This document shows, in pieces, positions 1 to 7,381 of a stretch of DNA of 36,795 nt. The stretch is from Methanoculleus marisnigri (GTDB lineage Archaea > Halobacteriota > Methanomicrobia > Methanomicrobiales > Methanoculleaceae). The DNA lies in contig DASQ01000130.1 of assembly GCA_002503885.1 (NCBI GenBank), positions 1-36,795 on the forward strand, written 5' to 3'. Every line of letters begins with the position of its first letter. The stretch's first letter is position 1. The notes under the pieces are model-generated. The model ran no database searches and was not told the DNA's origin. It saw only the letters and a list, made by a program, of their open reading frames with translations. The position numbers and the translations under genes are program-made.

Positions 1-35
1 CGAGAGGGTGACGAAGGGCGGCTTCGCTTTCATCC

Positions 36-51
36 CCACCCTGAAGGGTGG
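36..51. repeat. Hairpin resembling an IS200/IS605 (TnpB) element end
   Basis: CCACCCT and AGGGTGG form a perfect 7-bp stem around a GA loop. The CCC-ACCCTGAAGGGT-type hairpin is typical of the termini and guide-RNA scaffold of IS605 OrfB/TnpB elements. A related hairpin sits at the far end of the window. No transposase is visible here, so any element would lie to the left of base 1. Confidence 0.3.
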
Positions 52-123
52 TGTCTTCCCGCTCCGCCCCCTTCACCCCCACAAGATAAAGAAAAGAGTC
101 CGGGCCGGGCGGTACGGGTTACG

Positions 124-135
124 TTCATATATCAT
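124..135 (+). promoter_or_regulatory. Candidate TATA box for the CBS-domain gene
   Basis: An AT-rich TTCATATATCAT stretch in GC-rich surroundings lies about 45 nt before the chosen ATG. Transcription would begin near 155 and leave room for the ribosome binding site at 162-166. Confidence 0.35.
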
Positions 136-174
136 ACCGGCATGAGTCAGTCGTCGTCAACGGAGGAAACGTAT

Positions 175-606
175 ATGGGAATTGTAAAGTGCTGCCGTGA
201 GCAGGTCGTCGCCGTTTCACCGGACACGCCGGCGGTGGAGGTGGCAAGGATCATGGGAGAGAAGAATGTCGGAAGCGTCGTCGTCATCACCGGCGATTAC
301 CGGCCCGCCGGGATACTTACCGACCGCGATCTCGCAGTCCGCGTCATGGCGCAGGAGAAGAATCCTGGCCAGGTAAGGGCGGAGGAGGTCATGACCCGGG
401 ACGTGATCACGTTCCAGGATAACATGGGGATCTACGAGGCCATCACGAAGATGACCGACAGCGGCATCCGGAGGATGCCTGTCGTCGACGACGCCGGAAA
501 GATGATCGGTATCGTCACCATGGACGACATGATCCGCATGCTGGGCGAGGAGATGGCTGTTATTGCAAAAAACATCGAGAAACAGAGCCCGCCCATACCC
601 ATGTAA
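175..606 (+). CDS. Two-CBS-domain protein
   Basis: A 143-residue protein made almost entirely of two CBS motifs (about residues 10-65 and 74-130). CBS pairs form a Bateman module that binds adenine nucleotides, and stand-alone forms are abundant in methanogens as putative energy-state sensors. Visible hallmarks are the G-I-L-T-D-R-D end of the first CBS and the I-G-I-V-T-M-D-D end of the second. ATG 175 is chosen because GGAGG lies at 162-166, 8 nt upstream. An upstream in-frame ATG at 142 would add 11 residues but has no ribosome binding site. The gene is monocistronic and ends in a hairpin plus T-tract terminator. No effector domain is attached, so the target is unknown. Confidence 0.85.
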   Translation: MGIVKCCREQVVAVSPDTPAVEVARIMGEKNVGSVVVITGDYRPAGILTDRDLAVRVMAQEKNPGQVRAEEVMTRDVITFQDNMGIYEAITKMTDSGIRRMPVVDDAGKMIGIVTMDDMIRMLGEEMAVIAKNIEKQSPPIPM

Positions 607-666
607 AGAGATGGGCCGGCATCCTTTCGTATGAAAATGGGTCACCTACATATTTTCATCCGGTAT

Positions 667-698
667 GCCTGTGGCCCCACGGGCATCATGTGGTTTTT
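667..698 (+). terminator. Hairpin plus T-tract terminator after the CBS gene
   Basis: GCCTGTGG (667-674) pairs with CCACGGGC (677-684) in an 8-bp stem with one G-U pair. A run of five T follows at 694-698. It lies between convergent genes. Confidence 0.5.
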
Positions 699-724
699 CT
701 CCAGGCGGGGACTCTCCCGACCCC

Positions 725-1183
725 TTAACCGGTGGCGAAGGCTATGACCTCTCCCGACTGGTTCATCGACCCCTCCATCGCCCGGACCATCTCCTCCCAG
801 GTCGCCCCGGGCGCGAGCGCAAGATCGAGGTCGAGCGCGTACACCCGGAAGAGGTATGCCTCGGTCTTCCCGGCCTCCGGGCAGGGGCCCCGGTAGCCGG
901 TGCTGCCAAAGTCGTTCGTGCCCTGTACAGCATGGAACGGGGACTCCACCACCTCTCCGGCCGCCAGCCCCTCCGGGAGCAGCGGGACGGCGGGGAGGTT
1001 CCAGATGACCCACGCTGCCCGCGACGACCCTTCCTCGGGGCTCGCCGTCGCGAGGACCGCAAGCGACTTGATGTTCGCTAAAATCCCCTCCACCCTGATG
1101 GGAGGCGACCGGTTCGCCCCCCTGCAGGTATAGTCCTGCGGGAACTCCTCAAAATCCAGTTTTACTACCAGGTTTTGCATCAT
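725..1183 (-). CDS. PEBP/YbhB family protein, divergent copy 1
   Basis: A 152-residue member of the phosphatidylethanolamine-binding (YbhB/YbcL) family, downstream-most of three tandem paralogues. It keeps the fold landmarks W-V-I-W-N-L-P, V-Q-G-T-N-D-F, T-G-Y-R-G-P-C-P and the final L-F-R-V-Y-A-L-D strand. The anion-pocket residues have changed: the usual D-P-D-A-P is A-S-P-E-E, and the His before the first Trp is Ala (R-A-A-W). Ligand binding as in classical PEBPs is therefore doubtful. Two adjacent ATGs (1183 and 1180) are possible; copy 3 starts M-Q-N-L, which favours 1180. GGAG lies just upstream and a strong TATA box at 1219-1228 gives it its own promoter. Biological role unknown. Confidence 0.8.
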   Translation of the reverse strand: MMQNLVVKLDFEEFPQDYTCRGANRSPPIRVEGILANIKSLAVLATASPEEGSSRAAWVIWNLPAVPLLPEGLAAGEVVESPFHAVQGTNDFGSTGYRGPCPEAGKTEAYLFRVYALDLDLALAPGATWEEMVRAMEGSMNQSGEVIAFATG

Positions 1184-1218
1184 ACCAGGCTCCGTCGATA
1201 CTCCCCATCCGGAACCAA

Positions 1219-1228
1219 GATATAAAAA
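1219..1228 (-). promoter_or_regulatory. TATA box for PEBP copy 1
   Basis: The minus strand reads TTTTTATATC, close to the archaeal TATA consensus, about 40 nt before the start codon. It makes this paralogue independent of its neighbours. Confidence 0.55.
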
Positions 1229-1240
1229 GAGTTTGTGCGG

Positions 1241-1708
1241 TCACCGGGAGTACATGGCAACGGTCTCGCCGAACCCGAGGACATGCCCCTGCATTGCGCC
1301 GATGAGATCGTGCTTGCCTGCGCCGGCCGAAAGATCGAGCATGGCGTCAAGCCCGTAGACCTTGAAGAGGTAGCGATGCGTCTCGCCCCCGGGAGGACAG
1401 GGGCCACGCCAGCCGAGGGTCCCATAGTCGTTCGTCCCCTGGACACCGTCCACCGGAGTCGTCACGACACCCTGCGGCGGAATGCCCTCCGGGATCACGG
1501 GTGCCGGGGAAAGGTTCCAGATGATCCAGGTAGTGAAGGAGCACCCGGGTTCAAAGGGGTTCAGCGCAAAGACCGCCATCGACTGCATCTCCTCCGTGAG
1601 GCCCCCGACCCTCAGCTCGGGAGAGAGATCGGGGCCGTCGCAGGTGTTCCAGACGGGAAACTCTACGGAGCGGAGAGAGACGATCAGTTTACTGACTCTG
1701 GAACCCAT
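1241..1708 (-). CDS. PEBP/YbhB family protein, divergent copy 2
   Basis: A 155-residue PEBP/YbhB paralogue between the other two copies. Conserved pieces include T-C-D-G near residue 23, W-I-I-W-N-L, V-Q-G-T-N-D-Y and G-W-R-G-P-C-P-P. The first pocket motif reads N-P-F-E-P instead of D-P-D-A-P, and the His of the H-W pair is Thr (F-T-T-W), so the pocket is only partly preserved. The start at 1708 has no Shine-Dalgarno sequence, but a TATA box at 1731-1740 places transcription start almost on the ATG, which fits a leaderless mRNA. Function is not predictable beyond the family. Confidence 0.8.
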   Translation of the reverse strand: MGSRVSKLIVSLRSVEFPVWNTCDGPDLSPELRVGGLTEEMQSMAVFALNPFEPGCSFTTWIIWNLSPAPVIPEGIPPQGVVTTPVDGVQGTNDYGTLGWRGPCPPGGETHRYLFKVYGLDAMLDLSAGAGKHDLIGAMQGHVLGFGETVAMYSR

Positions 1709-1730
1709 GAGGGGGTTCTCGGTGCCGGGA

Positions 1731-1740
1731 GATAAAAAGG
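1731..1740 (-). promoter_or_regulatory. TATA box for PEBP copy 2 (leaderless)
   Basis: The minus strand reads CCTTTTTATC, centred about 27 nt before ATG 1708. That is the spacing expected when the start codon is at the 5' end of the mRNA. Confidence 0.5.
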
Positions 1741-1756
1741 TGGTGGAGGCGGGGTC

Positions 1757-2248
1757 TCAGGTCCGGGGCCCGGTATCCGGCGGAGCCGCGAGCGTTTTTC
1801 TGCGCTCGTAGACCGCCATCGTCTCGCCGTATTCGATGGCGGCGGCCGCGAGTGCATCCTCAAGAAGTGACCGGTCGGCACCCGGCGGGAGGTCGACCTC
1901 CCTCCCGGCGCCCCAGACCCGGATGAAGAAGCGGTGCGACGCACCCTTCGGCGGGCAGGGGCCGGCGTAGCCGGTCCTTTGGAAGTCGTTCGTCCCCTGG
2001 ACCGCAGAGACCGGACGGGAGACCCGGCGCTCCGGGGGGATGCCCCCGGGGATCTCATCGGCTGCAGGAATGTTCCAGGCAAGCCAGTGGGTGAACGTGC
2101 CCCGGGGAGCATCCGGGTCGTCCACGATGACCGCAAGGTAGGGCGCGTTCGACCCGATTACCCGTATCCGCGGAGAGGTGTTCTCCCCATCACAGGTATG
2201 CTCCGGGGGAAAGCGGTCGAAATCGACCTCGATCGTCAGGTTCTGCAT
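1757..2248 (-). CDS. PEBP/YbhB family protein, canonical copy 3
   Basis: A 163-residue PEBP/YbhB protein and the only one of the three with a complete ligand-pocket signature: V-D-D-P-D-A-P, F-T-H-W-L-A-W-N-I-P and G-P-C-P-P. The start is set at ATG 2248 (M-Q-N-L-T-I) because GGAGGAG lies 8 nt upstream; a longer reading frame back to 2287 has no such signal. Archaeal and bacterial members are small cytosolic proteins of unclear function, related to Raf kinase inhibitor protein. Loss of pocket residues in copies 1 and 2 suggests copy 3 is the ancestral form. Confidence 0.85.
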   Translation of the reverse strand: MQNLTIEVDFDRFPPEHTCDGENTSPRIRVIGSNAPYLAVIVDDPDAPRGTFTHWLAWNIPAADEIPGGIPPERRVSRPVSAVQGTNDFQRTGYAGPCPPKGASHRFFIRVWGAGREVDLPPGADRSLLEDALAAAAIEYGETMAVYERRKTLAAPPDTGPRT

Positions 2249-2345
2249 AGTTGTTACTCCTCCGGCACCCCATGGGAGAGGTCGCATAAACCAGTTGCGG
2301 CGAAGGGACCGGCAAGGGAGAGCGGGTCCCGACCGCTCTCCTGTA

Positions 2346-3050
2346 TCAGAAGAGCCCCATATCCCGGGCCTGGATCAGCAGTTCCTGCACCTCCGGGTCG
2401 GTGATGTCGTGCCACCGCTCGTATGCCTGCGCCACCGCGAAGGTGCGGCTGGTCCTGATGTTTAAGCAGACGACGAGGTCCGCCTTCCGGGCGATGAAGT
2501 TGACGGCGTGGAGGGAGCCGGTAGGAACCGCCACGACAACCTGACGGGGTGACCCGGTCCGGACCGCCTCGATGGCGGCGAACATCGTATACCCGGTTGC
2601 GAGGCCGTCGTCGATCAGGATAGCGGCCCTGTCTTCAAGCCCCGGCTCCTCCCGGCCTCCACCGAACTTCTCCATCCGCTCCTCCACGTTCTTTTGGGCT
2701 TTCGCGATGGCAGCGTTCACCTCGGTCTCCGAGAGGTCGAGCCCGTCCATGAGGGCACGGTTCAGAAAGACCCTCCCGTCCCAGGTTACGGCACCGAACC
2801 CGGCCTCCGGGTTCCAGGGGATCTGCACCTTCCGCACCACCGCCATCCGGAGCGGCGCCTTCAAGGCCCGTGCCACCTCAAGCCCCGGCGGGACCCCTCC
2901 GGCAGGGATAGCACAGATCACCGGCTCGGTGAGTGTCTCCAGCGGCGAGAGGGTCGCCGCGAGTTGCCTCCCGGCATCGGTCCGGTCTTCGAAAACACCC
3001 AGCCGGTCCCGCATCGCTTTATCTTCAATGATCCGGCCCGTATCCAGCAT
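2346..3050 (-). CDS. Predicted phosphoribosyltransferase
   Basis: A 234-residue protein of the type I phosphoribosyltransferase fold, resembling COG1926 predicted phosphoribosyltransferases. The PRPP-binding loop is clear: A-I-L-I-D-D-G-L-A-T-G-Y-T, with the paired acidic residues. An early P-A-G-G-V-P motif probably forms the pyrophosphate loop. These proteins often carry a long helical insertion, here around K-A-Q-K-N-V-E-E-R-M. The natural substrate is unknown; I see no sign of a classical purine or pyrimidine salvage enzyme. Start is ATG 3050 (M-L-D-T-G); an in-frame extension to 3122 would add 24 residues of unlikely composition. It diverges from rnhA. Confidence 0.75.
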   Translation of the reverse strand: MLDTGRIIEDKAMRDRLGVFEDRTDAGRQLAATLSPLETLTEPVICAIPAGGVPPGLEVARALKAPLRMAVVRKVQIPWNPEAGFGAVTWDGRVFLNRALMDGLDLSETEVNAAIAKAQKNVEERMEKFGGGREEPGLEDRAAILIDDGLATGYTMFAAIEAVRTGSPRQVVVAVPTGSLHAVNFIARKADLVVCLNIRTSRTFAVAQAYERWHDITDPEVQELLIQARDMGLF

Positions 3051-3189
3051 AGGTTCGCCCTTACTGCACCGGAATATTAACGTCTTCCGGTGGGCGGCCC
3101 CTCCCCCGGGGAGCGATACCAATAACCCTCCAGAGATCGATGATTAGCCGGTAGATGATGCAGAGACAGAGAGACCGGAGGGGGTACCG

Positions 3190-3615
3190 GTGACGGCAAC
3201 CGATGCGGTGACGCTGTATACCGATGGCGCATCGCGGGGAAACCCCGGAGACGCCGCCTGGGCATACGTGATCGTGCGGGACGGAACAGTCGTCGCCAGC
3301 CGATCGGGATTCATCGGGACCGCGACCAACAACGTGGCCGAATACCACGCCGTCATCAACGGCCTTGAGGCCGCCCGGGCGTTCACCTGCGACAGGCTCG
3401 AAGTCAGGTCGGACTCAGAACTGGTCGTTCGCCAGCTCACCGGCCGGTACCGCATCACCAAAGAGCACCTTGCAGACCTCGCAGGCGAGGTGCGGCAGCG
3501 GGTGCGTAATTTTGCAGAGGTCAGGTTCGAGAGCGTTCCAAGAGAGCATCCCTGCATCCAGGTCGCGGACCGCCTCTGCAACGAAACACTCGATGCAGAG
3601 AGGCGGAGGAGGTAG
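3190..3615 (+). CDS. rnhA: Ribonuclease HI
   Basis: A 141-residue RNase HI, which cuts the RNA strand of RNA-DNA hybrids using two metal ions. The D-E-D-D catalytic set is visible: D12 in Y-T-D-G-A-S-R-G-N-P-G, E51 in N-N-V-A-E-Y, D75 in R-S-D-S-E-L and D127 in V-A-D-R-L. Length matches minimal archaeal and bacterial RNase HI without the N-terminal hybrid-binding domain. It begins at GTG 3190 with GGAGGGGG just upstream. The stop codon is 2 nt before the trmO start, and the trmO ribosome binding site lies inside the end of this gene, so the two are an operon. Confidence 0.9.
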   Translation: MTATDAVTLYTDGASRGNPGDAAWAYVIVRDGTVVASRSGFIGTATNNVAEYHAVINGLEAARAFTCDRLEVRSDSELVVRQLTGRYRITKEHLADLAGEVRQRVRNFAEVRFESVPREHPCIQVADRLCNETLDAERRRR

Positions 3616-3617
3616 GT

Positions 3618-4055
3618 GTGACAGCGATCGAGTGCATCCCTATCGGCGTCGTCCGGTCACCCTACCGGATCCGGGGCGACGCCCCCCGGCAAGGGCGCCT
3701 CGCGGATACCGTCGCGGAGATCCACATCCTTGACGCCTACGCTCCCGGACTTGAGGACGTGGAGCGGAGCAGCCACCTCATCGTGCTCTACTGGCTCGAC
3801 CGGGCAGAGCGTGGGATGCTCTTCGCGAAACCTCCCGGGGAGACCCGGGAACGAGGGGTCTTTTCAACCCGTTCCCCCGCCCGGCCGAACCCGATTGGCC
3901 TGGGGATCGTCGACCTGGTCGGGCGGGAGGGCAACGTCCTCGTCGTCCGGGGGCTCGACGCTCTGGACGGGACCCCGGTGCTGGACATCAAACCTTACTC
4001 CCCCGAGATCGACTGCATCCCCGAAGCGACGGGCGGGTGGCACACCAAAAAATAG
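3618..4055 (+). CDS. trmO: tRNA (N6-threonylcarbamoyladenosine-37) N6-methyltransferase, TrmO/TsaA family
   Basis: A 145-residue protein of the TrmO (formerly TsaA/UPF0066) family. Members use S-adenosylmethionine to methylate t6A37 in certain tRNAs and have an unusual beta-barrel rather than a Rossmann fold. Signature segments are I-G-V-V-R-S-P-Y at the N-terminus, F-S-T-R-S-P-A-R-P-N-P-I-G-L near residues 81-95 and D-I-K-P-Y-S-P near 122-128. The start is GTG 3618 behind a strong GGAGGAGGT that overlaps the end of rnhA. It is the compact form without the C-terminal extension seen in E. coli. It converges on the aldehyde oxidoreductase with 6 bp between stop codons. Confidence 0.85.
   Translation: MTAIECIPIGVVRSPYRIRGDAPRQGRLADTVAEIHILDAYAPGLEDVERSSHLIVLYWLDRAERGMLFAKPPGETRERGVFSTRSPARPNPIGLGIVDLVGREGNVLVVRGLDALDGTPVLDIKPYSPEIDCIPEATGGWHTKK
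4047..4052 (-). terminator. T-tract terminator of the aldehyde oxidoreductase gene
   Basis: On the minus strand TTTTTT follows the stop codon within 10 nt. It lies inside the last codons of convergent trmO, so the two transcripts must overlap. Confidence 0.4.
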
Positions 4056-4061
4056 ATCGGG

Positions 4062-5861
4062 TCATAGAGAGGGAACCGCCTCCTCCCCGATGCCGAGGTC
4101 GCGGAGCCTCTCCTGTGTGGGGCGCCCCTCCCGGTCCCATCCCCGGGCACGGTAGTACTCGTCAAGGAGCGGCTGGCGCTCCCAGACCCGGCCTTTCGGG
4201 CCGCCTTCGGTGAGCGGCTCCCGGAGGAGGCGCGGCGGCAGGGTATCGTCCTCCCGGGTGCACCCGGCCTTCAGGTTGAAGACCTTCTGCATGTTCCAGA
4301 TCCGCTCGCCGATCCGGAGCGCCTCCCCGGCATCGATCTCATAACCGGTGACCGCCGAGACCATGGCCCCGTAATCCGCCGCCCCGAGCGGGAACGAGGT
4401 GAAGAGACAGCTCCCCGACGAGTCGATGAGGGCGGTGAGGTCCTGGAATGTCTTCGTCCAGACTGCCTTTCCTTCGTTTGAGTAGGGGTCCAGCTTCTCC
4501 GGCGACCCGAGCACTTCAGGGGCGATCAGGTAGGCATAGACGTGGTCGCCGCCCCGGACCGAGGTTGCGTAGGCAAGGCCGTGCCCCTGCAGCCCCCTGG
4601 GGTCGTAGGCAGGGAGTTCCTGGCGTTTGACGCTCATGGAGAGTTCGGGGTGCCCGTGCTTTCTCGCAAAGCGGAAGGAGCCTTCGGCGAGTCTGTCGCC
4701 GATGCCGTCACGGTAGCCGATCCGCCGGACGAGGTCGAGCATCTGCTCCGCATCCCCAAACCGTATCTCCTCGTCGATGTAGCCCCTCTGCGAGAGTTCC
4801 ATGGCGCAGGCGATCGTCGACCCGGTGGAGATCGTGTCGAGGCCGAGGTCGTTAGAGAGGTTATTCGCCTCCACAATGGCGGCAAGGTTGTCGATTCCGC
4901 AGTCAGGACCGAACGCCCAGATCGTCTCGTACTCCGGGCCTGCGGATTGCTTCCCCCCGACCTCAACCTCGCGGCCGCACTGGATGACGCAGGCCTGGCA
5001 CCCCATCTTTCCGGTGAGGATGGTATCGGCTATCCGCTCCCCCGAGACGTTCTCCGCAGCAGGGAAGTGTGCGCTCTGGAAGTTTTGGACCGGAAGAATA
5101 TAGTTCTCGTTGATGATGTTCACGAGGACCCCCGTCCCGAACCGGGGCAGCCCTCCGCCGGAGATGGCGTTCTCCCGGATCTTCTCCGCAACCTCTCTTT
5201 TGAGGACGAGGAACCTGTCACGGTCGGCAACGGTGATCCGGCCGCTCCCCCGGGCGGCGACCGCTTTTAAGTTCTTCGACCCCATCACGGCGCCGACCCC
5301 CCCGCGGCCGGCGGCCCGGGAGGTCTCGTTGATGATCCCGGCGAACCTGACGAGGCGCTCGCCGGCAGGGCCGATACTGGCCACGCTGAGGCCGGGGTCG
5401 CCGAGATCCTTCTGGATAGCGGAGGTTGTCTCGCTCGTCGTCAACCCCCACAGTTCTGAGGCATCCCGGATCTCTGCATGCCCGTCGTCAAGGAGGAGGT
5501 AGACGGGCCTCTCCGCCCGCCCCCGGATCACGACCGCATCGTACCCGGCGCGTTTCATGCTGGTGCCGAACTTCCCGCCGGAGTTCGCGCTGGTCAGTGT
5601 CCCGGTCAGCGGGGACTTCGTGACGACGTCGTACCGGGACCCCATGGGGAGACCGCTCCCGGCAATCGGCCCGGTGGCGAAGACCAGCACGTTCTCCGGA
5701 CCGAGGGGATCGATGCCCGGGTTAACCAGTTCCTGGAGGATACGGACTCCAAGCCCTCTGCCTCCGATGTATGTCCGTCTCCACTCTTCGGGAAACGGCT
5801 CCTCCATCGTCTGCTCTCTCGCGAGATCGACGTGGAGGATCCTCTCTGCGTAGCCGTTCAT
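4062..5861 (-). CDS. aor: Aldehyde:ferredoxin oxidoreductase (tungsten/molybdopterin type)
   Basis: A 599-residue protein matching tungsten-containing aldehyde:ferredoxin oxidoreductases in length and motifs. These oxidise aldehydes to carboxylic acids and pass electrons to ferredoxin, using a bis-tungstopterin and one [4Fe-4S] cluster. Cluster ligands are C288, C291 and C295 (C-x2-C-x3-C) with the fourth probably C485 in S-G-S-C-L-F. The N-terminal Y-I-G-G-R-G-L-G-V and A-G-R-G-G-V-G-A-V-M-G-S-K-N-L-K-A are classic pterin-binding segments, and T-R-E-D-D-T-L-P-P-R is the conserved C-terminal motif. ATG 5861 has GGTGA nearby. The divergent MoaD-like gene next door fits a pterin cofactor link. 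Substrate is not deducible; in methanogens such enzymes may detoxify or interconvert aldehydes. Confidence 0.9.
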   Translation of the reverse strand: MNGYAERILHVDLAREQTMEEPFPEEWRRTYIGGRGLGVRILQELVNPGIDPLGPENVLVFATGPIAGSGLPMGSRYDVVTKSPLTGTLTSANSGGKFGTSMKRAGYDAVVIRGRAERPVYLLLDDGHAEIRDASELWGLTTSETTSAIQKDLGDPGLSVASIGPAGERLVRFAGIINETSRAAGRGGVGAVMGSKNLKAVAARGSGRITVADRDRFLVLKREVAEKIRENAISGGGLPRFGTGVLVNIINENYILPVQNFQSAHFPAAENVSGERIADTILTGKMGCQACVIQCGREVEVGGKQSAGPEYETIWAFGPDCGIDNLAAIVEANNLSNDLGLDTISTGSTIACAMELSQRGYIDEEIRFGDAEQMLDLVRRIGYRDGIGDRLAEGSFRFARKHGHPELSMSVKRQELPAYDPRGLQGHGLAYATSVRGGDHVYAYLIAPEVLGSPEKLDPYSNEGKAVWTKTFQDLTALIDSSGSCLFTSFPLGAADYGAMVSAVTGYEIDAGEALRIGERIWNMQKVFNLKAGCTREDDTLPPRLLREPLTEGGPKGRVWERQPLLDEYYRARGWDREGRPTQERLRDLGIGEEAVPSL

Positions 5862-6066
5862 AGGTTATCACCATGCCTACAGGCGTCACCCGAGGGCAAT
5901 AAGGCTGCTGGATGGAGGAAATGATTAACCTGGCCTAAAAGGAAAATAAACAAGATCTATCCATACCCCCTGAAACGATACCGATAAGGCCGGGCACCCC
6001 CATACGTCGGATGTGCGGGAGGTGAAGGCGGTTCCGCGGGACACGCGCGGCGAGGAGACCATAACG

Positions 6067-6339
6067 GTGAAGGTCAGGGTGTTTGCGATGCTCCGGGATA
6101 TCATGCCGGCAGAGCATGACGCGGAGGTCCCCGGCGGATCGACGATCGGCGACCTGCTCACGCTCCTCGTCGCCCGGTACCCCGGGCTCGGCGACGCCCT
6201 CTTCACCCCAACAGGCGTGGTCAGCGCTTACGTCAACATCTTAAAGAACGGCAGGAACATCCACTTTAGCGGGGATCTTGAAACATCTCTCAACGATGGC
6301 GATACCGTCGCCCTCTTCCCCCCCGCCGGTGGAGGATGA
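6067..6339 (+). CDS. MoaD/ThiS-family sulfur carrier protein
   Basis: A 90-residue ubiquitin-like protein of the MoaD family, the small subunit of molybdopterin synthase, which carries a C-terminal thiocarboxylate for dithiolene formation. It starts K-V-R-V-F-A-M-L-R and ends F-P-P-A-G-G-G, giving the required Gly-Gly tail. GTG 6067 is chosen because a GAGGAG lies about 9 nt upstream and the length then equals the family norm; GTG 6013 would add an atypical 18 residues. Its position divergent from a tungstopterin aldehyde oxidoreductase suggests dedicated cofactor supply, a common arrangement. A role as a ThiS- or SAMP-like carrier cannot be excluded. Confidence 0.8.
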   Translation: MKVRVFAMLRDIMPAEHDAEVPGGSTIGDLLTLLVARYPGLGDALFTPTGVVSAYVNILKNGRNIHFSGDLETSLNDGDTVALFPPAGGG

Positions 6340-6415
6340 TCCGAGCATGAAACGGTCCCCGGGCAGTAGAACGGGATTATATGCCAACATCTATACCTTT
6401 TTGTGGCATTTACCG

Positions 6416-6453
6416 TTAATATATAGTAGATTTAGATCCTTCTCTAGAAGGAT
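6416..6453 (+). promoter_or_regulatory. mrp promoter with start-site inverted repeat
   Basis: A TATA box TTAATATATA at 6416-6425 is followed by ATCCTTCT (6436-6443), CT, AGAAGGAT (6446-6453). This perfect 8-bp inverted repeat is centred near 6445, where transcription should start. It looks like an operator whose occupancy would block RNA polymerase. The regulator is unknown. Confidence 0.5.
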
Positions 6454-6477
6454 ACTATACCGCAGAGGATATTTCTT

Positions 6478-7380
6478 ATGACTCAAACGAACGAACCTGA
6501 TAAAGATACATGCACAGGCAATTGCGCCAGCTGCTCGGCTACGACCAAATGCGACGATCCGAGAAATGCGGACGCCCCGAAAGGTCTCCCCCCGAAGGCC
6601 AACGTCAACGTAAAGCACGTCGTCCTCGTCCTCTCCGGAAAGGGCGGGGTCGGGAAGAGCACGGTCTCGGCAAACCTCGCCTACGCTCTTGCCAACCGCG
6701 GATTTAACACGGGTCTCGTCGACCTCGATATCCACGGCCCGGACATCCCGAAGATGCTCGGGATCGAGGATGCCCGTCTCCAGTCCTATGACGGGAAGAT
6801 CATCGAACCGGTCAGGGTCACCGGCAACCTTGCAGTCATCTCCATGGCATTCCTGCTCCCTGAGCGCAACACCCCCGTGATCTGGCGTGGTCCGATGAAG
6901 ATGACGGTCATCCGGCAGTTCCTGGAAGATGTCAGCTGGGGCGATCTCGACTACCTGATCGTCGACCTTCCGCCCGGCACCGGCGACGAGGCCCTCACCG
7001 TCGCCCAGCTCGCACCGAACATCGCCGGGGCGGTCATCGTCACCACCCCGCAGGATGTTGCGGTCCTCGACTCGAGCAAAGCGGTCGAATTCATCAAGAA
7101 ACTCGAACTCCCGGTGCTCGGGATCGTGGAGAACATGAGCGGGTTTGTCTGTCCCCACTGCAAGGAAGAGATCGATATCTTCGGCAAGGGCGGCGGCGAG
7201 AGAGAGGCAAAGGAGCTCGGTGTGCCCTTCCTCGGAGCCATTCCGCTGGATCCTGAGATGCGGAAGGCAGCGGACGAAGGAAGGCCCTTCATCATCCGCC
7301 GTGCCGGGGCTGAGGAGAGCCCGACCTGGAAGAGTTTCGATGCCATCATGAATGCCCTGGTAGACCAGATCGAGGGGTAA
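6478..7380 (+). CDS. Mrp/Nbp35-type iron-sulfur carrier ATPase
   Basis: A 300-residue P-loop ATPase of the Mrp/Nbp35/ApbC family, which assembles and transfers [4Fe-4S] clusters to apo-proteins. The deviant Walker A S-G-K-G-G-V-G-K-S-T lies near residues 53-62, followed by V-D-L-D-I-H-G-P-D and the I-V-D-L-P-P-G-T-G-D switch near 161-170. Bridging cluster ligands are in C-P-H-C near residue 225. The N-terminus has a Cys-rich segment (C12, C16, C19, C25), as in Nbp35-type proteins, that could hold a second cluster. It overlaps no other gene; the 106-residue gene follows one base after the stop codon. The upstream inverted repeat suggests regulated expression. Confidence 0.9.
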   Translation: MTQTNEPDKDTCTGNCASCSATTKCDDPRNADAPKGLPPKANVNVKHVVLVLSGKGGVGKSTVSANLAYALANRGFNTGLVDLDIHGPDIPKMLGIEDARLQSYDGKIIEPVRVTGNLAVISMAFLLPERNTPVIWRGPMKMTVIRQFLEDVSWGDLDYLIVDLPPGTGDEALTVAQLAPNIAGAVIVTTPQDVAVLDSSKAVEFIKKLELPVLGIVENMSGFVCPHCKEEIDIFGKGGGEREAKELGVPFLGAIPLDPEMRKAADEGRPFIIRRAGAEESPTWKSFDAIMNALVDQIEG

Positions 7381-7381
7381 C

